A DNA stretch of 64,000 bases, from positions 396,299-460,298 of the forward strand of contig NZ_LT985754.1 in the NCBI RefSeq assembly GCF_900290285.1. The letters run 5' to 3'. The stretch's first letter is position 1; each line of letters begins with the position of its first letter. Position numbers and translations under genes: made by a program. The stretch is from Candidatus Centipeda massiliensis. GTDB taxonomy: Bacteria > Bacillota > Negativicutes > Selenomonadales > Selenomonadaceae. Positions 10,801-19,200 of this stretch are shown here, piece by piece. Below the pieces are notes generated by a model that saw nothing but the letters and a program-made list of their open reading frames with translations, did no database searches and was not told the origin of the DNA.

Positions 10801-13800
10801 CAGGTACGTACGAAAGACGGCAATGCCACGGAGAACAGTGCCGAGATCACGGGCGGCTCCGTTACGAACGTTTACGGTGCGGCACTTACCGCTGCGGGCG
10901 CAACGGGCAAAATTGAAAAGAGCAAGGTCAACATCGCGGGCGGCAATATCAGCGGCTCTGTTTACGGCGGTCAGATTCGTGATACAGCTGCAACGGGAAG
11001 CATCTCGGGCAGCACGCTCACGCTCACGGGCGGCTCTGTCACTGGCTCCGTCTACGGCGGCGACAATGCCGGCTCGGGCGCGGCGAAAGACAACGTCCTC
11101 AACCTTTACGGCGGCAATGTCACGGGTGGCGTATACGGCGGTCATACGGCAAGTGGTGTGGCAACCGGCAACACTGTAAATCTTGGCGACGGCACGACCA
11201 ATGCTGTGACTGCGGTGACGGGCGTGATTCACGGCGGCAATCAGGCAGATGTTACGGGTAACACGCTGAACGTCAAGACCAACGCGACGGCGGGCAATAT
11301 CCATAACTTTGAGACCGTCAAATTCCACCTGAACAGCACCATCAATCCTGCAAACTCGTTGCTCACACTCAATAACGGCGCGCAGACCACAGGGCTGAAC
11401 TGGGCGAAGCTCGAAGTTGACACATCGAGCCTTACGGGTGCGGGCATCAAGACCTACGAGCCGTACAAGCTGAACCTCATCGAGAACACGGCGGGCATTG
11501 CGACGACAGGGTATGCGGGCGCAAAGGACAACTCCACGGACAAGTTCGAGTATGTGATCAACACGGATAACAATACGGCGACAGCGGATCATTACGTCAC
11601 ACTGGAAGGCTACCAGTTTAAGGACAATGATGCAGCGTCCTACACCACAGCTGACGGCACAAATGCCGCGGCATGGGCAGGACGCACCAAGGTCGGTCAT
11701 ACCGTCGAGAATAACACACTCAAAGTCACGGGCGGCACGATCAATACAGCGGCGTACGGCGGAGTTGTGGAGAACAACAAGCTTGATGCGCATGGCAACC
11801 CCCTCCAGACGGGCGATGCGACAAACAATAAACTCCTTCTGGAAGGCGGAAGCATCCAAAACGGCTATGGTGCAGATGTACGCACACAGGCAGGGAATGC
11901 CACGGGCAACGTCATTGACCTCAAGGGTGCGACCGTTAGTGGCAGCCTCTACGGTGGGGCACTCACGAATACTGCTGCAAGTGGAAACGCCACGGGCAAC
12001 ACCGTCAACATTCTGAGCGGTTCTGTGGGCGATGTCTACGGCGGCTTTGCAAACGGCACGGGCAAGACCACGGGGAACACCGTCAACCTTGGCACGGAGA
12101 CCACGGCATTCACAGCGACTTCCGTCGGCACCATTTACGGTGGAAACAAGGCAGAGGCAACAGATAATACGCTGAACGTCAACAGCCGTAATGCAGGTGC
12201 GGCGGATGTCAAGAACTTCGAGAACGTCAACTTCGACGCAGCGCACAACGTCAGCCACGGGGATACCATGCTGACGCTCACGAACGGTGCAGGAACCAGC
12301 ATTGACTGGTCGAAGATGAAGCTGAAGAACCTGGATACCATCACGGCAAGCCCGACGAGCGACCATATCCTGACACTCCTTGACAGCGCAAACGACATAA
12401 ACTTTACGAACTACGATGCGGCACGTGCGCGTGAGACGAAGAAGGACGGCGACTACGAATACGTCCTCAACACGGAACACGAAACAGACAGTGACAAGAA
12501 AGTCGACGTCACAGGCTACCGCTTTGCCAACAACCATCCGACCTACAGCGCGGGCACTGCTCCCGAGGCATGGGGCGGACGCTCTAAGGTCGGCAATACG
12601 GTCACAAAGAACGCGCTCGACGTTACGGGGGGCACGATCACCAAGGCAGCCGGCGGCATCGCCCAGAACCTTGAGGCGGGCGACGGTGTCGGCGGCTACA
12701 AGAAGACGGGCGATGCGGCGGAGAATACGCTGACACTGAACAGCGGCGCAATCATTACCGACGGCTATGGTGCCGATGTCCGTACCGAGGCAGGAAATGC
12801 CACGGGCAATATCATCGACCTTAAAGGCGCAAATGTCACAGGAAACCTCTACGGAGGCGCACTCACACACGCCTCAGCCAGCGGTGCAGCCACACAGAAC
12901 AACATTAACCTCTACAGCGGAAGTGTCACGGGTGATGTCTACGGCGGCTTCGCGAGCGGCAATGGCACGACCACGGGCAACAAGATCACCATCGGTGACG
13001 GCACGAATGATGCTGCTGTCACCGTCACGGGCAAACTCATCGGCGGCAACAAGTCTGCCGAGGGCAACGTCCTCAACCTCAAGAGCAAGGGAGCACAGGT
13101 AGGAAGCCTCGAAAACTTCGGCAAGATCACATGGAGCCTTGGCTCGAATCTTACCGATGGGGATACCGTCCTCACACTCAATCAGGATACGACTCTTACC
13201 TACAGCACCATCGAAAAGCCGGCAGGCGCAGACGTTTCCAACTGGCTTGGTAGCGTCATGGAAAAGAACGTCCACCTCTTCCAGATGGCAGCGGGCAAGA
13301 AACTCACCCTCAGCGGCTACACCAGCACAGGCAGTGAGCGCACGGGCGATGCCGAGTACAGCCTTGTCACAGACAACAACCAACAGGAAACCACAGGCGG
13401 CAGCCTCAATCTCTCCGCCTATAAGTGGCAGAATGCCAGCGTCGACGTAAACAGCAACGCACGCAGCGACGTATTCGGCGGCAAGACCGTCTACGGCACA
13501 GATGGTGCGACCAAGAACAACAAGCTCACGCTCAAGACAGGTGCAGCCGTCAATAACGCCATTGCGGGTGCCACACAGACCGCAAACGGTGCGGCAGAGG
13601 AGAACATCCTCACCGTCGAAGACGGCAGTGCAGTGAATGCCTACGGCGCAAAGACCGTGGGCGGCAAAGCCCTGAAGAACAAAGCCATCCTCACGGGCGG
13701 CAGCGTCACAGACAAACTCGTCGGAGCACAGAGCCAGAGCGGCACAGCCGAAGAGAACACAACAGAAATTAAGGGCGGCAGTGTCACCAACGCCATTGGT

Positions 13801-15801
13801 GCGGAAACCGTGACCGCAGGAGACGCGGCAAATAACCATGCCATCATCTCCTCCGGCACAGTCACGGGCAGCCTCAAGGGCGCACAGAGCGCGGGCAAGG
13901 CGACAAAGAACACGGCAGAGATCAAGGGCGGCACTATCAGCGGTGCAAGCGTTATGGGCGCAGAGGCGAAGAACAACGCCGAAGAGAATACGGTAACCAT
14001 CTCCGCAGCGCCGACCTCGAACGCTTCGACCACGATCACCGGCGGACACTCCACACACGGCAATGCCGTTAAGAACGTGGTCAACGTCAACGCAGTCGTC
14101 ACCGGCAACATCGTCGGCGGCTCCACGGACAGCACGAATGGCTTGGATGCCATTGAAAACACCGTCAACGTGAACGCAAACGTCACGGGGAATGTCTACG
14201 GTGGACACGCACATAACGCATCTCTGCGCAACACCGTGAACATCGCGGACGGCATCACCGTCGACGGCAGCGTCTTTGGCGGCAGCTGCATCACCGCCGT
14301 GGGGAACATTGTGAACATCGGCAAGGGATCCACCGTCACCGGAGATGTCGCTGCGGGCAACGCCACCGGCAGCAACCGCGACAACATCATCAACCTCACG
14401 GGATCGCGCGTCAATAGCACCATCAAGGGCGGCAACGGCGGCGCAAACGACAGCAACAACACCCTTGCCGTCCACCATGACCTGACGCAGCAGTCCTACG
14501 CCGGCGACTTTACGGGCATCAAGAACCTCCAGTTCTACCTGAATGAAGGCATCACCAACGAGAACCCGACCATACTGAACCTCGGTACCACGAGCAAAGA
14601 CATCCGCGGCATCGACGTCGGTGTCGGCGTCAATGGGCTTGCACGGGGACTGAAGGTCAATGACGTCATCAGCCTCATGAAAGTTGCAGGAAACGGCACA
14701 CTGACCACCGATGCGGACAGCATCGCGCCGCCCGCACCGCAGACCCTCGTCAACCACGTAGAGACCATGCAGGGCGTCTCCCTCCTCTACGGCTTTGACA
14801 TCATGAAGCGTAACAGTGACGAGCTGATCGCAACCGTTACGCGGGCAGCCATCAGTGAAGAGACCAAATCCTTTACCGAAACCAGAGCAGGTGCGACCAG
14901 TTTCATCAACGGCGGCGCAGACCTTCTTGCAGGCGCGGGCATGACCTCTGCCAAGAAAGAGGGAAGCGGCGACAAAGACAAGGACGCACGCGGCTACCAT
15001 ATCTGGGCAGCGATGGAGCAGAGCGGCATGACCGTCAAATCCGGCTCCTACAGCGACACGCAGGGCTACGGACTTGCCGTCGGCTGGACGCGGGAACTCG
15101 GGCAGACGGGCAGCACCCTCCTCTTCAGCCCCTTCGTCGAATACGGCAAGGGCAAATACGACTCCTACCTCGACAGCGGCGTCCATGGCAGCGGCAAAGT
15201 CAGCTACCTTGGACTCGGCGTCATGGGACGCGTAGAGAATGCACAGGGACTCTGGGCAGAGGCGGCACTGCACGGCGGCAAGACGCGCAGCGACTACAGC
15301 GGCTCGCTCTATTCGGGCACCAGCTCAAGCTATGACAGCTCGAATGCGTACTATGCGGCGCATCTGGGCATTGGCAAGGAGATGAAGACCAACGAGAAAG
15401 ACAGAGTGAACGCATACCTGCGCTACTTCTGGTCGTACCAGTCCGGCATGCAGGCAAAGATCCATACGAGCGGACGCAATTCGAACGTCGATGAATATAA
15501 CTTCGGCGCAGTAAACTCGAACCGCGTGCGTCTGGGCTTTAGCTACACGCATAAGGACAGCGACAAGAGTGAGATCTTCGCAGGACTTGCGTGGGAGTAT
15601 GAGCTGAGCGGAAAGGCGACGGCAAGCTTTATGGGGTATGAGACCCCGAGTCCGTCACTGCGCGGCGGGAGCGGAATGCTCGAAGTGGGCTACCGCTTTG
15701 CACCGAAGGACAGCCGCTTCTCGTATGACCTGCGGTTTGCGGGCTGGCAGGGCAAGCGTCAGGGCTACTCCGGCGGCGCTCATGTGAACTGGGCATTCTA
15801 A
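4867..15801 (+). CDS. Giant modular autotransporter adhesin
   Basis: A 3,644-residue type Va-like autotransporter. It has an N-terminal signal peptide (LSLLVAFALSAGG, probable cleavage near TSAA), a very long passenger of parallel-beta-type repeats, and a C-terminal outer-membrane beta-barrel of about 270 residues ending in a terminal Phe (HVNWAF). The passenger has two near-identical N-terminal modules and then about seven modules of 300-375 residues. The later modules begin near W(A/G)GRS-VGN (bases 7552, 8677, 9598, 10608, 11671, 12568, 13470), and all are rich in YGG, TGNTVN and GGTVSGSVYG motifs. Start 4867 is preceded by GGAGGGG; earlier in-frame starts lack a site. Predicted role is surface adhesion or biofilm formation. 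No cysteine-rich or protease motif was noticed. Confidence 0.9.
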   Translation: MLKEWKNKRQLSLLVAFALSAGGTLFSDLKYTSAADVTGGDVTYDSGHPLPADPITGGAISPSTTDPGNVHHNTLTIDGLNIISRNLYGGYTTGLGNAAGNEVILKNTTANNYYGQAQVYGGWSAQGDATGNTITLAGGGANYYLNLYGGGGTGSGKDFTTGNTLQIKGKENEAYNVQNFEKLKFVLNNAVASGDTMFRTHNSVQSFDWSKISVEGASTWLSGSSGTKRAYLYDGSGVTLTNYGTSPVNGTSGNYEYGITTDTTTPSATSVSASKIYFDRNQFQHADVKYDTDPSSPALPSTSALFDGAIYGGTSTLGNTTKANKLTVDGLNISARNLYGGYTQSIVGDSIGNEVILKNTTANQYYGQTQVYGGWSAQGDATGNTITLAGAAGGGINYYLNLYGGWGTGSGKDFTTGNTLQIKGKENEAYNVQNFEKLKFVLNDAVASGDTMFRTHNSVQSFDWSKISVTGLPEWVRKLTSEGVNNPTLTLYTGSGFTLTNYTPTLIGTVGDYEFGKRANTTATGTVGVSVLSLDGNRFQNATETPAVSGTDIHAGYSKYGNTTNHNTLNIQETSAHVPISYTNARAGYTNALNGGSDDNTLNLNTGGTVTNGYAGYTEGVHLLVDPTSETNPTAVDTTKNADAKNNTVNIKGGTLNAGGKLYGGYIAPNAALTPPNNVSAGDAKGNTINIENGTFGGSTEIYGGYTNGTGKATGNTVNLGSDAGVFTAPTFSNVTLYGGGGASASDVITDNTLNINAQGITAAGIHNFGKIKVNLKDAMTPYTPTNPLLTVTNASGLDWAGVEVNPEDYSGFTASTYEEKIFNAIHKTGGISFMKGSTNTYNPIGATGRLKGNYEYVIDTDNHTVNTTSDVVVKGFQYKNHNATFTAADGSKTNAWSGRTQLGTKVQDNKLTVTGGTITGAAYGALVENKQHNADGTFQTTAGKAERNALEISNGNIVNAYGAKVTPKGGSADENSVKITGGTISGSAYGAELSDAASTGTGTKNKAEMTGGTLTGSLYGAHTAGSGTLTESKVKVSGGTIGGSVYGSDIALGAGDATGSKITISGGSVTGSVYGGKTAGTGAATGHTLNLYGGTVSGSVYGGHTASGATTGNTVNLGDGVHSLPSGTTVTGTIYGGNQAADTNNVLNVNTNATAGNIANFGMVKFNFNSTFNQANPMLNLVGGSATSFDWNKFTHTGDAPSGTSVLMQNLSNINIPNYNGAKEISSTGTNEYTIDTDTGTGTAKQILFGGYQFKGAVVTPTTSDAAKDVWAGRSVIGNTTTSNTLTLNGTNHRDAYGGWTAGTGTTAAAKFDSTGNIVNLQAGNVRTIYGGFTSVQSGNATGNKVNISGGEVGNSVHYGAGYGNVYGGYLSHAAAAGNATGNTVTVTGGRMKDIYGGFTVGTGATTGNTVNLGTESDAVASSTSISGTIYGGSKADATNNTLNVYDTVSAGNIANFDTVHFKVVNPSRVAVGGSFLTLNDGNATNLDWNKLSVEGLDSVTASATSDHIFTLLHNANNINLSNYSTTGTRGRIQSADYEADITTDGNNATSQNVYLKGYRFQNNTGANYAGGPATDAWGGRSIIGKTVTNNKLTLTGGSATLTARGGMVENTERDSGGNYKTNGDATKNKLILNTGAQTGNAYGAEVKTKAGSATKNIVEMNDGTVHGNLYGAALTDAAATGNADANEMTINGGTVSGTVYGSHNAGAGNAKGNTVTIKGGSLHGIYGGFTNGSGATTDNTVNLGDGEHSLAAGTTINGTIYGGNQADVTGNTLNVNTNAQAGNIQNFGKLQFNLNSNALTQSAPMLGLSAVGGTNNLDWRTLDVNAEKFNAPIKTYEAYNLVLMENTHGISFQQGATNTYTAGGGVKSTTSGDFEFTIDTLNHTASSTQVTAAGYKYKNHSATYNEAAPHAEAWAGRSAVGNKVENNKLSVTGGTINTAAYGGLVINNKPGVTTGDAENNKIVVNGTANVADAYGAQVRTKDGNATENSAEITGGSVTNVYGAALTAAGATGKIEKSKVNIAGGNISGSVYGGQIRDTAATGSISGSTLTLTGGSVTGSVYGGDNAGSGAAKDNVLNLYGGNVTGGVYGGHTASGVATGNTVNLGDGTTNAVTAVTGVIHGGNQADVTGNTLNVKTNATAGNIHNFETVKFHLNSTINPANSLLTLNNGAQTTGLNWAKLEVDTSSLTGAGIKTYEPYKLNLIENTAGIATTGYAGAKDNSTDKFEYVINTDNNTATADHYVTLEGYQFKDNDAASYTTADGTNAAAWAGRTKVGHTVENNTLKVTGGTINTAAYGGVVENNKLDAHGNPLQTGDATNNKLLLEGGSIQNGYGADVRTQAGNATGNVIDLKGATVSGSLYGGALTNTAASGNATGNTVNILSGSVGDVYGGFANGTGKTTGNTVNLGTETTAFTATSVGTIYGGNKAEATDNTLNVNSRNAGAADVKNFENVNFDAAHNVSHGDTMLTLTNGAGTSIDWSKMKLKNLDTITASPTSDHILTLLDSANDINFTNYDAARARETKKDGDYEYVLNTEHETDSDKKVDVTGYRFANNHPTYSAGTAPEAWGGRSKVGNTVTKNALDVTGGTITKAAGGIAQNLEAGDGVGGYKKTGDAAENTLTLNSGAIITDGYGADVRTEAGNATGNIIDLKGANVTGNLYGGALTHASASGAATQNNINLYSGSVTGDVYGGFASGNGTTTGNKITIGDGTNDAAVTVTGKLIGGNKSAEGNVLNLKSKGAQVGSLENFGKITWSLGSNLTDGDTVLTLNQDTTLTYSTIEKPAGADVSNWLGSVMEKNVHLFQMAAGKKLTLSGYTSTGSERTGDAEYSLVTDNNQQETTGGSLNLSAYKWQNASVDVNSNARSDVFGGKTVYGTDGATKNNKLTLKTGAAVNNAIAGATQTANGAAEENILTVEDGSAVNAYGAKTVGGKALKNKAILTGGSVTDKLVGAQSQSGTAEENTTEIKGGSVTNAIGAETVTAGDAANNHAIISSGTVTGSLKGAQSAGKATKNTAEIKGGTISGASVMGAEAKNNAEENTVTISAAPTSNASTTITGGHSTHGNAVKNVVNVNAVVTGNIVGGSTDSTNGLDAIENTVNVNANVTGNVYGGHAHNASLRNTVNIADGITVDGSVFGGSCITAVGNIVNIGKGSTVTGDVAAGNATGSNRDNIINLTGSRVNSTIKGGNGGANDSNNTLAVHHDLTQQSYAGDFTGIKNLQFYLNEGITNENPTILNLGTTSKDIRGIDVGVGVNGLARGLKVNDVISLMKVAGNGTLTTDADSIAPPAPQTLVNHVETMQGVSLLYGFDIMKRNSDELIATVTRAAISEETKSFTETRAGATSFINGGADLLAGAGMTSAKKEGSGDKDKDARGYHIWAAMEQSGMTVKSGSYSDTQGYGLAVGWTRELGQTGSTLLFSPFVEYGKGKYDSYLDSGVHGSGKVSYLGLGVMGRVENAQGLWAEAALHGGKTRSDYSGSLYSGTSSSYDSSNAYYAAHLGIGKEMKTNEKDRVNAYLRYFWSYQSGMQAKIHTSGRNSNVDEYNFGAVNSNRVRLGFSYTHKDSDKSEIFAGLAWEYELSGKATASFMGYETPSPSLRGGSGMLEVGYRFAPKDSRFSYDLRFAGWQGKRQGYSGGAHVNWAF
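5164..5507 (+). repeat. Intragenic duplication in autotransporter, unit A
   Basis: This segment is nearly identical at DNA level to 5921-6272, including silent positions, which points to a recent duplication or ongoing conversion inside the gene. Confidence 0.85.
5921..6272 (+). repeat. Intragenic duplication in autotransporter, unit B
   Basis: Partner of 5164-5507. It differs by a few substitutions and a small in-frame insertion (Ala-Ala-Gly around base 6040). Confidence 0.85.
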
Positions 15802-15833
15802 GGAATCGCTGAATTTTTAAACAACATAAGTAA

Positions 15834-15878
15834 AGAGGGGCGTTGTACGAAGCGAAAACTTCGTACAACGCCCCTTTC
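15834..15878 (+). terminator. Terminator of the recurring hairpin family, copy 2
   Basis: AGGGGCGTTGTACGAAG-cgaaaa-CTTCGTACAACGCCCCT with a following T run, after the autotransporter gene. The stem is related to the copies at 4656, 26666 and 56873. Confidence 0.85.
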
Positions 15879-15914
15879 TCGTGTCGTTCGGGAGATCCCG
15901 CAGCAACGACGACA

Positions 15915-16076
15915 TAGGAAGCACTGATACATTCAGCCATGCCATCTGGACGCATCTTTTTTGTCTGCGCTGTGCCCGCGATCCTCCACATAGCCCCTGC
16001 TATGTGTCGGACTCTCTCCTTGTTCGGACGAAAAATCTACGCCAATCTGACGGACTTCATCTTATCAGCGATTCCT
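15915..16076 (+). repeat. 160-bp dispersed element, copy 2
   Basis: Ends AGGAAGCACTGATA and CTTATCAGCGATTCCT form imperfect terminal inverted repeats. The internal hairpin is ACATAGC-ccct-GCTATGT, and the conserved core GGACGAAAAATCTACGCCAA is present. It sits between the autotransporter terminator and the nar regulatory region. Confidence 0.85.
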
Positions 16077-16133
16077 ATACAATAGCAAGAGTTAATAGAA
16101 AGAATAATTTTCGATTATAAAATTTTATGGAAC

Positions 16134-16176
16134 TGTGACTTTGCTCACAGCGGGACCAACGTCGTTATAGTAAAAT
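16134..16176 (+). promoter_or_regulatory. Fnr/Crp-type box and -10 element of narGHJI
   Basis: TGTGACTTTGCTCACA (16134-16149) matches the Fnr consensus TGTGA-N6-TCACA known from Bacillus. TAAAAT at 16171-16176 fits a -10 element for a start near 16183, which places the box centre at about -41.5, the class II activation position. Oxygen-responsive activation of nitrate reductase is inferred; no Crp/Fnr regulator gene is in the window. Confidence 0.75.
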
Positions 16177-16232
16177 CGTATTGTGTATATAAGTCTTTTC
16201 AATACAAATGAAAATAATGGAGGGGTGAAGGC

Positions 16233-19200
16233 GTGAGCAGTATCTTCAAAAAGTTCAAGTATCTGATTCCTACGTCGGAGCTTGCGGGCGGCCATGCCCA
16301 GATGAATGAAGGCGGGCGCACATGGGAGAACATGTACCGCGACCGCTGGTCGTTCGACAAGACAGTCCGCACGACGCACGGGGTCAACTGCACGGGGTCG
16401 TGCAGCTGGAACGTCCACGTCAAGAACGGGATTGTGGCGTGGGAGAATCAGGCGACGGACTATCCTGAGACGGCGCCGGATATGCCGGACTTCGAGCCGC
16501 GCGGCTGCCCGCGTGGGACGACGTTCTCGTGGTATCTCTACAGCCCGCACCGCGTGAAGTACCCGTATATGCGCGGGGAACTCGCGGCTCTTTGGCGTGA
16601 GGCGCGTGCGGCGCATCCGAGCGCGTACGAGGCATGGAAGAGCATCGCCTCCGATCCCGCAAAGAAGAAGCAGTACAAGCAGGCGCGCGGCATGGGCGGC
16701 TTTGTGCGCTCGAACTGGCAGGAGGTCAGCGAGCTGATCGCTGCGTCCGTGCTCTACACGGCGTACACCTACGGCTCCGACCGCATCTTCGGCTTCTCCG
16801 TTATCCCGGCGATGTCGATGCTGAGCTATGCGGCGGGCATCCGCTTCATGCAGCTGATGGGCGGCGTCGGCCTCTCGTTCTACGACTGGTACGCCGATCT
16901 GCCGCCCGCGAGCCCGCAGATCTGGGGCGAGCAGACGGACGTGCCCGAGTCGAGCGACTGGTACAACGCGGGCTACCTCATCACATGGGGCTCAAACGTG
17001 CCGCTCACGCGTACGCCGGACGCACACTTTATGGCAGAGGTGCGCTACAAGGGGACAAAGGTTGTCTCGATTGCGCCCGACTACGCTGAGTCCTCGATGT
17101 TCGCGGATACGTGGATCCCGCTCAAGGTGGGTAGTGACTCCGCAATGGCGATGGCGATGGGTCACGTCATTCTGAAGGAGTACTACGTAGATAAAACCAC
17201 GCCGTTCTTCCTCGAATACACGCGGAAGTATACGGACTTCCCGTTCCTTGTGCGCATCGAAAAGCGTGAGGACGGCACGTACGTCCCCGGGCGCATGCTC
17301 TCCTCACGCGATATGGGGCGCGACGAGAAGCACGCGGATTTCCGCTACTACGTGGTGGACGACAAGACGGGCGAGATCGTCATTCCGAACGGCACGCTTG
17401 CCGAGCGCTGGAGCGATCAGGAGAAGTGGAACATCCGCGAGGAGAACCGCGACACGGGCGCAGAGATCTGCCCGCGCCTCTCTGTCTGGAACGACAAGAC
17501 GGGGACGGTGGAGGTTGAGCTGCCGTACTTTGGCAATGACCGCGCCAAGCGTACGCTCTCGCGCGCTCTGCCCGTACGTAGCGTAAAGACTGCGGACGGT
17601 GAGGTGCTCGTGACGACGGTCTACGATCTCACGCTTGCGAACTATGCGATCGACCGCGGCATTGGCGGCGAGAGTGCAGGCTCGTACGAGGACGACACGC
17701 CGTACACGCCCGCATGGCAGGAGAAGTACACGGGCATTTCGCCCGATCTCGTCATCAAGACGGCGCGCGAGATCGCGGACAACGCCATCAAGACGAACGG
17801 GCGCACCATGATTATCATGGGCGGCGGCATCAACCACTGGTTCCATGCGGATGCGGTCTACCGCACGATCATCAACCTCCTGCTCTTCACGGGCTGCGAG
17901 GGGCGCAACGGCGGCGGCTGGGCACACTACGTCGGGCAGGAGAAGCTCCGTCCGAACGAGGGCTGGGCACGCATCATGAGCGGCTCGGACTGGCAGGGTC
18001 CGCCGAAGCTGCTCAACTCGACCTCGTTCTACTATTTTGCGACCGATCAGTGGCGCAGTGATGAGATCCAGACGGATGCGATTACGGCGGCAAACGAGCC
18101 GGCGCGTTACAGCCACGCAGCGGACTACGCTGTCATGGCGGCACGTCTCGGCTGGGCACCGTCCTATCCGACGTTCAACCGCGGCTCGAACGATATCGCC
18201 GCGGATGCAAAGGCGGCGGGCTTCGAGGGTGCGGACGGCATCAAGAACTACATCGTCAAGAGCCTGAAGGACAAGAGCCTGAAGTTCGCATGGGAGGATC
18301 CCGATGCGCCGGAGAATTTCCCGCGCAACCTCTTTGTCTGGCGCTGCAACCTGCTTGGCTCGTCCGCAAAGGGCAACGACTACTTCCTCAAGTATCTCCT
18401 CGGCACGGAGAACAGCATCTTCCAGGAGGAGGACTGCGCAACGCGCCCGCAGGAGGTCAAGTGGCGCGAGAAGGAGGAGCTGCAGAAGCCGGGCGGTGCG
18501 CTTGAGGGCAAGCTCGATCTGCTCGTTGCGCTCGACTTCCGCATGGCGGGCAACGCGCTTTACTCGGACATCGTGCTGCCGACGGCGACGTGGTACGAGA
18601 AAACGGATCTTTCCTCGACGGATATGCACCCGTTTGTCCACCCCTTCCAGCCCGCAGTGGATCCGCTTTGGGAGTCGCGCACGGACTGGGATATCTACCG
18701 CACGCTGGCACAGGCGGTGTCGCAGGTGGCAAAGGACGCAAAGCTTACGCCGTACACGAACATCGCCGCGACTCCGCTCGGGCATGACAGCGAGGCGGAG
18801 CTGGCACAGCCGGACGGCGTGGTGCGTGACTGGAGCAAGGGCGAGTGCGAGCCGATCCCCGGCAAGACGATGCCCAACATCGCCTCGAACACGATTGACT
18901 ACACGAAGCTCTATGAGAAGTGGATTGCGCTCGGCCCAAACGCGGGCGGCAAGACGGCGAGCCACGGCAATACATGGGACTCGGCGGAGGACTACGAGGA
19001 GATCCGTCAGCGCAACGGCATCATCCAGAACAAGGACTATGTCTCGTACGGCTGCCCCTCGATCTACGAGGCGCGTCAGGCGATTGACGCGGTGCTCGGG
19101 ATGTCCCCGACTACCTGCGGCAGGACAGCGGTCCGCGCATGGGAGGCGGTCGAAAAGCGCACGGGTCTCGACAACCTCGTGAAGCTCGCGAAGGATCGCG

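Noticed and set aside
8062-12870. Very long open frames on the minus strand opposite the autotransporter (hundreds of codons).
   Set aside because: They mirror the plus-strand repeat codons of a GC-rich gene, have no ribosome binding sites and give low-complexity Arg/Ala/Val-rich translations. The plus strand has a full signal-peptide-to-barrel protein.
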